Source: Acidobacteriaceae bacterium
Lineage (GTDB): Bacteria; Acidobacteriota; Terriglobia; Terriglobales; Acidobacteriaceae
DNA: 21,070 nucleotides
Assembly: GCA_003133425.1 (NCBI GenBank)
Contig: PKXI01000363.1
Coordinates: 1 to 21,070, forward strand
Direction of reading: 5' to 3'
Shown: positions 14,864 through 21,070 of the stretch, piece by piece
Layout of the letters: each line of letters opens with the position of its first letter
Numbering within the stretch: position 1 is the stretch's first letter
Notes under the pieces: model-generated
Seen by the model: the letters and a program-made list of their open reading frames with translations, nothing else
Database searches by the model: none
What the model was told of the DNA's origin: nothing
Position numbers and translations under genes: made by a program

Positions 14864-14954
14864 CGCGTGCGCATTCCTTCCTGAAACTGTGCTTTGTCTC
14901 AGCCACTTAAAGATGATTGGAATCTGGCCGTAGTATGGCACAAAGCCGAAAGCC

Positions 14955-14991
14955 GTGATGCACACCCATCTGGAGCCGCGTCGTGCATCAC
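14955..14991. promoter_or_regulatory. 9-bp perfect inverted repeat between the URO-D-like and larA-like genes
   Basis: GTGATGCAC (14955-14963) is repeated as its exact inverse complement GTGCATCAC (14983-14991), separated by 19 nt. Each arm is itself of the form GTG-N3-CAC. It lies roughly mid-way in the 195-bp divergent intergenic region, 92 bp from one start and 68 bp from the other. A shared operator for a dimeric or tetrameric regulator is the simplest reading. The long loop argues against a transcript hairpin. Confidence 0.45.
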
Positions 14992-15058
14992 CAGACAAAT
15001 TAGAATAGACAGTGAGGATAAAGCCGAGGGAAAGCAGCGCGGCCGGAATCGACCACAC

Positions 15059-16339
15059 ATGAAAACAAGGTTCTCCTTCGGCAAAGACGGTATCGCGGTT
15101 TCGGTTCCGGATGGCTTTGATTGCCGGGTGGTGCGAAGCCACACTGCCGCGCCGCTTGGTGATGTGGCAACAGCTTTGGCCGCCGCGCTCGATCACCCCA
15201 TCGGCTGTGATCCGCTCGCAGTACTCGCCACGGGCAGGCGATCCGCCGCCATCTCCGTTTGCGACATCACGCGACCCGCACCGAACCCGGTAACGCTACC
15301 GCCGCTGCTCGCGCGCCTTCACGCCGCTGGAATTCCCGTCGAAGGCGTCACGATTCTTGTTGCTACTGGCTTGCATCGCGGAGCAACGGCAAAAGAGATC
15401 GACCTCATCGTTGGCCCCGAGATCGCACGGAAATATCGCGTCGTCAGTCATGATGCGCGCGATTTTGCAGGGCATCGCTCGGTGGGCGCAACCAAGCGCG
15501 GAACTCCGGTTTATATCGACGAGCGTTTCATGGCTGCCGATCTTCACATCACGCTTGGCTTCGTCGAACAGCACCTGATGCTGGGCTTTTCCGGTGGCCG
15601 CAAACTGGTAGCTCCGGGCCTGGCCGCCCAGGAAACCATCAAGGTGATTCACTCGCCACGCTTCATGCGCGAGCCGCTCGCTACCGAGGGATCGATCGTC
15701 GACAATCCGCTGCATGCCGAGTTGCTTGAGATTGCGCGCATGGCCAGCCACGACTTTATTCTGGACGTAACGCTGACGCAGGAACGCGAGATCTCAGGAG
15801 TCTTTGCGGGCGATCCGGTCAAGGCTCACGCGGCAGCAGTCGAGTTTCTTGAGAACACCTCACTCGAGACATTGTCCGAGCCCGCAGATGCGGTGATCAC
15901 CAGCGCCGCCGGATATCCGCTGGACCTGACCTTCTACCAGACCGTCAAGGGAATCACCGCCGCGCAGCACATCGCCAAGCCGGGCGGAAGAATTCTCGTC
16001 CTGGGCGAGTGCGGGGAGGGGATGGGCTCCCCTGAATTCGCTCACCGCATGCGCACGCTCACAGGATTTCAGAATTTTCTCGATGAGATTCGAGAGACCC
16101 CAGTTGAAGTGGATCAGTGGCAGTTGGAAAAGTTGGCGCTGGTTGGCGTGAATCAAGAACTGTTCTTCTACACGCCGGGCGTATCGAAGGCGCAACTCGG
16201 CTGCCTTGGCGCGCAAACTTTTACCGATCTCGATCAAGCCGTTGCCGCCCTGCTGCACGGCCTTCCAACCGGCGCGCATGTCGTCCTGGTGCCCGACGGC
16301 CCGTACACATATGCGCGCGCGGTGCCTGCCTACGCATAA
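15059..16339 (+). CDS. LarA-type nickel-pincer (lactate racemase) family protein
   Basis: This 426-aa protein aligns by eye with LarA, the nickel-dependent 2-hydroxyacid racemase using a pincer nucleotide cofactor. The active-site set appears complete: D69 and R72 in CDITRP, H106 in ATGLHR, H172, the cofactor-linking K182 in GFSGGRKLVAPG, H198 in VIHSP, and Y293/K297 in FYQTVKG. These sit one to three residues from the positions I recall for the Lactobacillus enzyme (72, 75, 108, 174, 184, 200, 294, 298). Cofactor-making larB, larC and larE are not in the window. The substrate could be lactate or another 2-hydroxy acid. The ATG at 15059 gives the usual N-terminus; the ribosome-binding site is weak. 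A REP hairpin follows its stop by 16 nt. Confidence 0.88.
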   Translation: MKTRFSFGKDGIAVSVPDGFDCRVVRSHTAAPLGDVATALAAALDHPIGCDPLAVLATGRRSAAISVCDITRPAPNPVTLPPLLARLHAAGIPVEGVTILVATGLHRGATAKEIDLIVGPEIARKYRVVSHDARDFAGHRSVGATKRGTPVYIDERFMAADLHITLGFVEQHLMLGFSGGRKLVAPGLAAQETIKVIHSPRFMREPLATEGSIVDNPLHAELLEIARMASHDFILDVTLTQEREISGVFAGDPVKAHAAAVEFLENTSLETLSEPADAVITSAAGYPLDLTFYQTVKGITAAQHIAKPGGRILVLGECGEGMGSPEFAHRMRTLTGFQNFLDEIRETPVEVDQWQLEKLALVGVNQELFFYTPGVSKAQLGCLGAQTFTDLDQAVAALLHGLPTGAHVVLVPDGPYTYARAVPAYA

Positions 16340-16355
16340 GCCCGCAACAAAAATC

Positions 16356-16404
16356 TGGGTGCCCCATCCTTTGTGCGTTCTTTGCACAAAGGGTGGGAGA
16401 CCCA
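16356..16404 (+). repeat. REP hairpin between larA-like and fucosidase genes
   Basis: An outer 5-bp stem (TGGGT 16356-16360 with ACCCA 16400-16404) and an inner 14-bp stem (CCCATCCTTTGTGC 16363-16376 with GCACAAAGGGTGGG 16384-16397, one T-G position) are separated by a 2x2 internal loop. The apical loop is GTTCTTT. Bases 16357-16398 are identical to 20962-21003 over 42 nt. It lies between two convergent genes, where it could also act as a transcription terminator in both directions. Confidence 0.9.
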
Positions 16405-16425
16405 TCTCATTCTGTTATTTCCGAG

Positions 16426-17841
16426 TTAAATGCTGATGTCCGCCTTGAAGCGCGGCCATAGCGGACGCATCGACCCGTGATCGACCGTCGGCTCTCCGTC
16501 GCACTCAATCTCAATCACCGTTGCCGGTTGATCGGGCGCCTTCAGCGGCAACCCCGTCAGCCGCAGCGTGAACTCATCCTGCGTGAACTCGACCTTCTGC
16601 CCCGTCTTGAGCAGCCGCGCAGACAATACCTTCGGCTTTAACCCGCCGATTGCGATGACTGCTTCCGGCTGATAGAAGGTAAGCCACTCCGCCGCCGGCG
16701 TGTGTCCGGGCCAGAAGTGCTGATGAAGATAGAGCGTGTTGCCGCGGCGCGTAAAATTCCCGCTTACGTTAGCGCCCAGTTGCCCGCGGTCCGTGCCGTA
16801 GATGGCCTTGCCGTTGGTGTCCATCCACTTGCCCACCGACTCCAGCACGGCCAGCGTGTCAGGCGGAATCGAGCCATCCGGCTCCGGCCCGATGTTCAAC
16901 AGGTAATTGCCGCCACCGCGCGCGCACGTAGCCAGGTTGTCCACAATCACCTTCGGCGTCTTCCACGCATCGTCGTAGCGATTGAATCCCCAGCTGTCGT
17001 TCAGGGTCATGCAGGTCTCCCAGGCGCGTCCCTCTTCCGAGGCCTGGATGTGCTGCTCCGGCGTCGAGAAATCGCCTTGCAGACCGTTGCGGTTGTTCAC
17101 GATGATTTCGGGGTGCAGCTCAAAGACCATCTCGTTCATCCGCTCTGACTCCCATCCTTCCGCAGTCAGCGGCCACGAAACGTCGTACCACAGTACGTCG
17201 ATTTTTCCGTAGTTGGTGAGCAGCTCGCGGATCAGCCCGTGCGTGTACTCGACGAACCGCTTGCGCGCATCTTCATCTGTCTTGCACTTGGCGCCGTCGG
17301 GATGGTGCCAGTCCATCAGCGAGTAGTAGAAGCCCACGCGCAGCCCCTCGGCCCGCGCAGCCTCAACGTACTCCTTCACGAGGTCGCGCCCCGGGCCTTG
17401 CTTCACGGCGTTGTAGTCGGTCAGCTTCGAGTCCCAGTGGCAGAATCCCTCGTGATGCTTGGTGGTCATCACCATGTATTTTTGCCCGGCACGCTTTGCC
17501 AGCCGTGCCCAGTCGCGCGCTGCATTCGGCTTGGGATGGAAATGCTTAGCCAGAATCTCGTACTGCGGAATCGGAATGCCTTCGTATTCCTTGGCCCACT
17601 CGTGCTGCCCGATCACGCTATAAAGCCCCCAATGAATGAACATGCCGAACTTGGCTTCATGCCACCACTTCATGCGCTCTTCGCGCGTAGCTGCCTGCTT
17701 CTGGTCGGCGGCCGAACTTGCAGCCTGACCGCTGGGGCTCGGCAATCCCAATCCTTCTGACTTTGTGGCTGCCAGCGCCATTGCTCCCGCTGCGCCAAAC
17801 TGCTTCAGGAACGACCGTCTCGTACTCTCATTCCAATCCAT
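16426..17841 (-). CDS. GH29 alpha-L-fucosidase, Tat-exported
   Basis: This 471-aa glycoside hydrolase is predicted to release alpha-L-fucose from glycans outside the cytoplasm. The N-terminus carries a twin-arginine signal (STRRSFLKQFGAAGAMALAA). The catalytic barrel shows KFGMFIHWG (64-72), TTKHHEGF (126-133), the WHHPD segment (178-182) and IDVLWYDVSW (214-223), where D220 aligns with the family nucleophile. The C-terminal part (about 370-471) looks like the beta-sandwich found in many GH29 enzymes. Length is typical. GGAGG lies 4 nt before the ATG. A near-perfect 30-bp palindrome of LacI-operator type lies 39 bp upstream, suggesting sugar-responsive control. No fucose permease or catabolic gene is adjacent. 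Confidence 0.93.
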   Translation of the reverse strand: MDWNESTRRSFLKQFGAAGAMALAATKSEGLGLPSPSGQAASSAADQKQAATREERMKWWHEAKFGMFIHWGLYSVIGQHEWAKEYEGIPIPQYEILAKHFHPKPNAARDWARLAKRAGQKYMVMTTKHHEGFCHWDSKLTDYNAVKQGPGRDLVKEYVEAARAEGLRVGFYYSLMDWHHPDGAKCKTDEDARKRFVEYTHGLIRELLTNYGKIDVLWYDVSWPLTAEGWESERMNEMVFELHPEIIVNNRNGLQGDFSTPEQHIQASEEGRAWETCMTLNDSWGFNRYDDAWKTPKVIVDNLATCARGGGNYLLNIGPEPDGSIPPDTLAVLESVGKWMDTNGKAIYGTDRGQLGANVSGNFTRRGNTLYLHQHFWPGHTPAAEWLTFYQPEAVIAIGGLKPKVLSARLLKTGQKVEFTQDEFTLRLTGLPLKAPDQPATVIEIECDGEPTVDHGSMRPLWPRFKADISI

Positions 17842-17880
17842 GATTCCTCCCTGTTTCTCGCGATCGACGCGCAGCCAACT

Positions 17881-17910
17881 CCGTTTTTCGTAAACGTTAA
17901 CGAAAAACGG
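17881..17910. promoter_or_regulatory. LacI/GalR-type operator upstream of the fucosidase
   Basis: A 30-bp palindrome has arms CCGTTTTTCGT (17881-17891) and ACGAAAAACGG (17900-17910). Its centre contains AAACGTTAA; only one of the fifteen base pairs fails (A/A). The core GTAAACGTTAAC is close to the GTAAACGTTTAC form typical of LacI/GalR-family operators. The position, 39 bp before the fucosidase ATG and downstream of a possible TTGACT at about 17925-17930, fits repression by roadblock or promoter occlusion. The long symmetric arms could also form a hairpin. Confidence 0.6.
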
Positions 17911-18007
17911 TCAAAAATGACGTCGAGTCAATATACCAGACAGGGGGCATCTGCAGGCTGTACAGGGAGGTGCGGCAGCTTGAGAATAGTGCGAAGGCGT
18001 AGCGTTC

Positions 18008-18559
18008 TTATTGCTTTTCCGACGCCAGGTACACAACCACCCCGCCCAGTAGCGCAAGTGTTGCAGCGGCGGGAATCAGCACCATCGGAGTCAGCAACGA
18101 ATTCCAGCCGGAACCGAAGAGGGCGAAAGGCCAGAGCGTGTCGAACCACTGGGAGTCGAGATGCAGCGTCGCATTCTGCGGAAGCTGCTCGAGCCAGGAG
18201 AGCCACGCAAAGCCATGGCGCGCCTGCCATACAACGAATACAACCGCGAGCAGCAGATTTACTGCCAGCGCAAAGATCTGCGCGCCCAATATCGGCCTGC
18301 CGATGCGCTCCACTGCTTCATTGCGCCGGCGCAGTTGCGCCCGCCACCACAGCACGCCCGGAGAACCTATCTTCGCGGCGGCGGCAGCCTCGGCGCGCGC
18401 CTTCTGGAATGCCGAAGTCACCAACACCAGTTCGCCGCAGGAGCGGCAGTCGTTGACATGCGCGCGCAGCTCCGGCGCAGTCTCCGCGGCAACTGGCCAA
18501 TGGCCGCGCTCCACCAGTTCCTTCACTTCCTTCTCGCGTGGGCAGGGTCGCATCATCAT
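18008..18559 (-). CDS. Putative zinc-finger anti-sigma factor, membrane-bound
   Basis: This 183-aa protein carries the zinc-binding anti-sigma motif H-x3-C-x2-C (H34, C38 and C41 in HVNDCRSCGEL) in a cytoplasmic N-terminal domain. Two membrane helices follow at about 92-110 and 155-178. Between them is an extracytoplasmic loop (HGFAWLSWLEQLPQNATLHLDSQW). This is the standard plan for an anti-sigma factor that holds its ECF sigma at the membrane. The start region has three consecutive ATG codons (MMM) after GGGAGGG; the first overlaps the sigma stop codon, the second or third has better spacing. The overlap with the sigma gene implies coupled translation and fixed stoichiometry. Assignment rests on motif plus context. 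Confidence 0.82.
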   Translation of the reverse strand: MMMRPCPREKEVKELVERGHWPVAAETAPELRAHVNDCRSCGELVLVTSAFQKARAEAAAAAKIGSPGVLWWRAQLRRRNEAVERIGRPILGAQIFALAVNLLLAVVFVVWQARHGFAWLSWLEQLPQNATLHLDSQWFDTLWPFALFGSGWNSLLTPMVLIPAAATLALLGGVVVYLASEKQ

Positions 18560-19131
18560 AGCGCCCTCCCGCGTTGTTCTTCACCAAGCAGCCGCGCAAT
18601 CTTGCGCCGCGCCCTGAACAGCAACAATCGGATGCTCGCGCTGCCCAGGCCCGTGACCTCGGCAATCTCGTTGTGGGAGTAGCCTTCCGCGTGAGCCAGC
18701 CAAAGCAGTTGGCGGTCCCTGGGACGCATCTGCGCCAGTGCCGGCCCCAGCATCATCTGCGATTCGGCTTGAGCTGCATCGCCGCACCGCGCAAAGAAGT
18801 TCTCAGGGACGTCTTCAATCGGTGTCGTCCGCGGACGCCGCCAATGATCGCGCAACAGGTTGGTCGCGATCCGGAACAGGTAGCGCCGCGCCGCAACCTC
18901 GCCTTGTTCGCGCAAGGTCGCGCACAGGAAGCGTACGTAACTCTCCTGCATCAGGTCTTCGGCCAGCGCCGGATCTCCCGAGGTTCGCGCAAGGTACGCC
19001 CACAGCGAGCGCGCCGAACGGTCGTAAAAACCCGCGAACGCCTCATCATCCATGGGCGGCACGGCCGCTCGCGACGCGTCCAGATGCGCGTCGCGGACGA
19101 AGACGTTCGGAATGACGGATTCCCAGGACAT
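18556..19131 (-). CDS. ECF-type RNA polymerase sigma factor
   Basis: This 191-aa protein has sigma region 2 at about 30-97 (FAGFYDRSARSLWAYL, then DPALAEDLMQESYVRFL and RRYLFRIATNLLRDHWRR). Region 4 is at about 128-180 (LGPALAQMRPRDRQLLWLAHAEGYSHNEIAEVTGL and the recognition helix SASIRLLLFRARRKIA). There is no region 1 or 3, as in extracytoplasmic-function sigmas. The ATG at 19131 is preferred because GAGGA lies 5 nt upstream; a GTG at 19146 would add five residues. It overlaps the anti-sigma gene by 4 nt and starts 33 nt after the 315-aa membrane-protein gene, so the three form an apparent operon. The stimulus and target promoter are unknown. Confidence 0.93.
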   Translation of the reverse strand: MSWESVIPNVFVRDAHLDASRAAVPPMDDEAFAGFYDRSARSLWAYLARTSGDPALAEDLMQESYVRFLCATLREQGEVAARRYLFRIATNLLRDHWRRPRTTPIEDVPENFFARCGDAAQAESQMMLGPALAQMRPRDRQLLWLAHAEGYSHNEIAEVTGLGSASIRLLLFRARRKIARLLGEEQRGRAL

Positions 19132-19164
19132 TCGTTTCCTCGCCACCGCCGGGTCCTCGCCGGC

Positions 19165-20112
19165 TCACTGCCTGTCCCGCGGCCCGTTTGCCGCCGATGG
19201 GTTATCGGGAATCAGCCCCAGGCGCCCAGCCAACACCCACGTAATCCCTGCGGACAGGATAAATCCAATTCCGGGCATCAGCACCACTGTCCCCAGTACA
19301 AGCATGGGAACATCCATATCCGGTCCGGCATGCCTGAGGAAGAGCAATCCAACGCCTAGCAGCACCAGCACCACGCCGATCTGCAACGGCCACAGCACTC
19401 GCGCCACAGCGTTCGGCATCCGCTGCTCCGGCTCAATGCCTACCGGAATCGGCGCCGCCTCAAGGAAGCGCCTGCCTGCCTCAGTGCCCATATAAGCCGC
19501 AATTTCCTGGGTCGAGCTGAACTTTTCAATCAGCCTTCCGTGCACCTCGCTTTGCAGCTTGAAGATGCGTGACCAGCGGCGATTCTCAAGGAACTGACGG
19601 ATCAGCCAGACAAGCGCCACCAGAAAGCAGGCAAACGCTGTCACGCCCGAAATATCCCCGACAACATCATTCAAGTTCGGATTGAAGGGCACGCTCTGCG
19701 ATTGAGACATGTCCGGCCAAACCGCCCGCTCGAGCGCCTGGTCGCGGCGTCCACCTTTCGACTCAAGGTGCGTAAACAGGTAGTACTCGGGATTGCGTGC
19801 AACCTCCGGATGAGCAACGAGGAACTGCGCCAGCTGCGGATTGTTGCGGCTCACGTACTCCTGATCGGACAGCAGCGACGGATCGCGTGCCACAACCTGC
19901 GTGAGCGTTGGGCTTGTCCGAAGCAGTTGCATGAGTTGTTCTTGCGTGGCGGCCAGTTCCTGGTCGCTGATGGGCGCGGCGGCCACCGGTTGCGTCTTTG
20001 CCGCGGGCCCAGTCTGCGCGGCCGCAGAAGTCGCCCCTTGCCCAGCAACTAGAAATACCGGCCCGGCAATTGCGCAAAAGGCCCACGCCAGAATCTGATT
20101 ACGTTTGTGCAT
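19165..20112 (-). CDS. Hypothetical signal-peptide membrane protein in a sigma-factor operon
   Basis: This 315-aa protein has an N-terminal signal sequence (about 1-33, MHKRNQILAWAFCAIAGPVFL...). A Gln/Ala-rich periplasmic region follows (about 35-150), containing the segment NPQLAQFLVAHPEVARNPEYYLF. One membrane helix lies at about 155-173 and a cytoplasmic stretch carries FSSTQEIAAYMGTEAGRRFLE. Two more helices span about 240-262 and 268-295. I know of no named family but recall related proteins in acidobacteria beside sigma factors. GGGGGAG lies 6 nt before the ATG, a strong site. Being the first gene of the sigma/anti-sigma operon, it could be a sensor, an anti-sigma partner or a target; the sequence does not decide between these. 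Confidence 0.8.
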   Translation of the reverse strand: MHKRNQILAWAFCAIAGPVFLVAGQGATSAAAQTGPAAKTQPVAAAPISDQELAATQEQLMQLLRTSPTLTQVVARDPSLLSDQEYVSRNNPQLAQFLVAHPEVARNPEYYLFTHLESKGGRRDQALERAVWPDMSQSQSVPFNPNLNDVVGDISGVTAFACFLVALVWLIRQFLENRRWSRIFKLQSEVHGRLIEKFSSTQEIAAYMGTEAGRRFLEAAPIPVGIEPEQRMPNAVARVLWPLQIGVVLVLLGVGLLFLRHAGPDMDVPMLVLGTVVLMPGIGFILSAGITWVLAGRLGLIPDNPSAANGPRDRQ

Positions 20113-20351
20113 TTCAGTCTCCCCCCTCGTTCAAACTTGCTGAAAGAAGCCTCAAATGCCTCTTCTGCTCATACAACGATCGAAGGGGGCGGATGGTTAA
20201 CAGCGCAACAAATTAACAGGGCAGGTAGTCAAAGCAGCGCCAGCACGATTCGGTTATCATGGCTCGTTCCGGCTATTCAGGCTTTTTATGTCTGGCGTTG
20301 TTTTGCCGCGGTTCGCAAGGATCGACGAATCAACCGGACGAGGAGCCAACC

Positions 20352-20813
20352 ATGTCGCTGAGCGAACGTTCCGCATCCGCCTCACGCGTAATTCCGGTGG
20401 CGCGCTTCCTGGGATTCTGCATTTATGTTGCGGCGTTCTTCCTGCCCGCGTGCAGGGAACCGGCCACAATGGGAACACGCACTCCTGATATCTACAAGGG
20501 ATGGTTCTGCGCCTGGGTGACGTTAATCAACACTTTCAGCCGCGACGTCTGGCACTCCAAGGATTTCCTCGCCATTTTGAGCGGCTGGATCAATCCGCTC
20601 ATTCTGCTCTACCTGGTGCTTCTCATCGGTCGCAACCTCGTGTGGCCGCGCCGCATTGTGGCCACGGCTGTAGTCGCGTTCATGGTTGCCACCTGGATCT
20701 ATTTCGCGCTTATGCCCCTGGTTCCGCTGGTGGGCCACGTCCTGTGGATCGTGGGAGCCCTCATGATTCTTGCGGGTGAAGTCATTGGGCGCGGACCGGC
20801 AGCGGCCCAGTAG
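20352..20813 (+). CDS. Hypothetical four-helix membrane protein
   Basis: This 153-aa protein starts at the ATG at 20352, where GAGGAG lies 6 nt upstream; the frame is open back to 20259, but that would bury this site. Membrane segments are at about 14-33 (VARFLGFCIYVAAFFLPA), 75-96 (LSGWINPLILLYLVLLIG), 101-119 and 123-142. A loop after the first helix (CREPATMGTRTPDIYKGW) is probably extracytoplasmic. I recognise no family. It is divergent from the sigma-operon genes; the 239-bp gap between them (20113-20351) shows no other gene. Two REP-type hairpins follow its stop. Confidence 0.74.
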   Translation: MSLSERSASASRVIPVARFLGFCIYVAAFFLPACREPATMGTRTPDIYKGWFCAWVTLINTFSRDVWHSKDFLAILSGWINPLILLYLVLLIGRNLVWPRRIVATAVVAFMVATWIYFALMPLVPLVGHVLWIVGALMILAGEVIGRGPAAAQ

Positions 20814-20862
20814 ACACACGTCTGCGTCGTCGCTCGATTAAAGTGATTTCATTGCTGTAGTG

Positions 20863-20910
20863 TGGGTGTCCCACTCTTGCCACGCCTCGGATCTCATGGC
20901 AAAGGGGGGA
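20863..20910 (+). repeat. Degenerate REP-family hairpin
   Basis: TGGGTGTCCCACTCTTGCCA (20863-20882) faces TGGCAAAGGGGGGA (20897-20910) across a 14-nt loop. The inner TGGCAA pairing is perfect and the outer part is degraded. It has the same head-stem-loop-stem plan as the other REP elements here but a different inner stem. Confidence 0.6.
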
Positions 20911-20961
20911 TGCGAGGCAATTGCGCTACAGCATTTTCGAGTTGAGTGTTAACACAACTTC

Positions 20962-21007
20962 GGGTGCCCCATCCTTTGTGCGTTCTTTGCACAAAGGGTG
21001 GGAAACC
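20962..21007 (+). repeat. REP hairpin, second copy of the 16356 element
   Basis: The head GGGTGC (20962-20967) precedes a 14-bp stem (CCCATCCTTTGTGC 20968-20981 with GCACAAAGGGTGGG 20989-21002) and loop GTTCTTT. Bases 20962-21003 match 16357-16398 exactly over 42 nt; the flanks differ and the outer stem is reduced to 3 bp. It lies downstream of the 153-aa membrane-protein gene. Confidence 0.9.
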
Positions 21008-21070
21008 ACTGACATCCATCGCAACTGTAAACACCCCGGCCGAAAGCGCACTATTGCTTCGGCAAATAAA

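Noticed and set aside
14894..15058. N-terminal extension of the larA-like gene from 14894
   Set aside because: The extra 55 residues look non-protein-like and the LarA N-terminus matches the ATG at 15059.
14864..15196. N-terminal extension of the URO-D-like gene to 15196
   Set aside because: It would run through the intergenic region into the divergent larA-like gene, and the family N-terminus begins at 14863.

Overview
This is a GC-rich, gene-dense chromosomal window that most likely comes from an acidobacterium of the Terriglobia/Acidobacteriaceae type. The lineage call is an inference. It rests on the general look of the housekeeping proteins, on several small membrane proteins that I associate with that lineage, and on dispersed hairpin repeats beginning GGGTGCCCCA. 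No rRNA, tRNA or CRISPR array was seen.

Layout. 1-3251 (+): hisS and aspS, two class II aminoacyl-tRNA synthetases 12 nt apart. 3276-5988 (mostly -): a Uma2-type putative nuclease, a 103-aa acidic-tailed protein, a divergent membrane protein, two very small membrane proteins and a YcxB-like protein. 6070-7304 (+): gcvT with a recognisable promoter. 7381-8016: a REP-associated tyrosine transposase (RAYT) gene bracketed by inverted REP hairpins. 8077-9670 (-): frr and lipA. 9891-10193 (+): a small membrane protein. 10246-12703 (-): a dacB-type D,D-carboxypeptidase, a c-type cytochrome lipoprotein and a translationally coupled membrane protein. 12866-13819 (+): folP. 13838-16339: a divergent pair made of a uroporphyrinogen-decarboxylase-fold methyltransferase-like protein (-) and a LarA-type nickel-pincer racemase homologue (+). 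16426-17841 (-): a Tat-exported GH29 alpha-L-fucosidase behind a near-perfect 30-bp LacI-type palindrome. 18008-20112 (-): an apparent operon of a signal-peptide membrane protein, an ECF sigma factor and a zinc-finger anti-sigma factor. 20352-20813 (+): a four-helix membrane protein, followed by two more REP-type hairpins.

How it fits together. Most of the window is core metabolism: translation (hisS, aspS, frr), one-carbon, folate and lipoate chemistry (gcvT, folP, lipA) and cell wall (dacB). The accessory interest lies in four places. First, the RAYT and a family of hairpins sharing outer sequence and loop start but differing in inner stem; these sit at gene ends at 7381, 7971, 16356, 20863 and 20962. 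Second, the LarA/UroD-like pair, whose intergenic region carries a 9-bp inverted repeat and whose LarA member keeps every active-site residue I could check. Third, the LacI-type operator in front of the fucosidase. Fourth, the sigma/anti-sigma operon with an unrecognised membrane partner.

Every gap longer than 200 bases holds something described here or is noted as empty (5989-6137 promoter, 9671-9890 possible remnant, 20113-20351 no gene seen, 20814-21070 REP hairpins). Searches could not be run, so family names come from motifs read in the translations.
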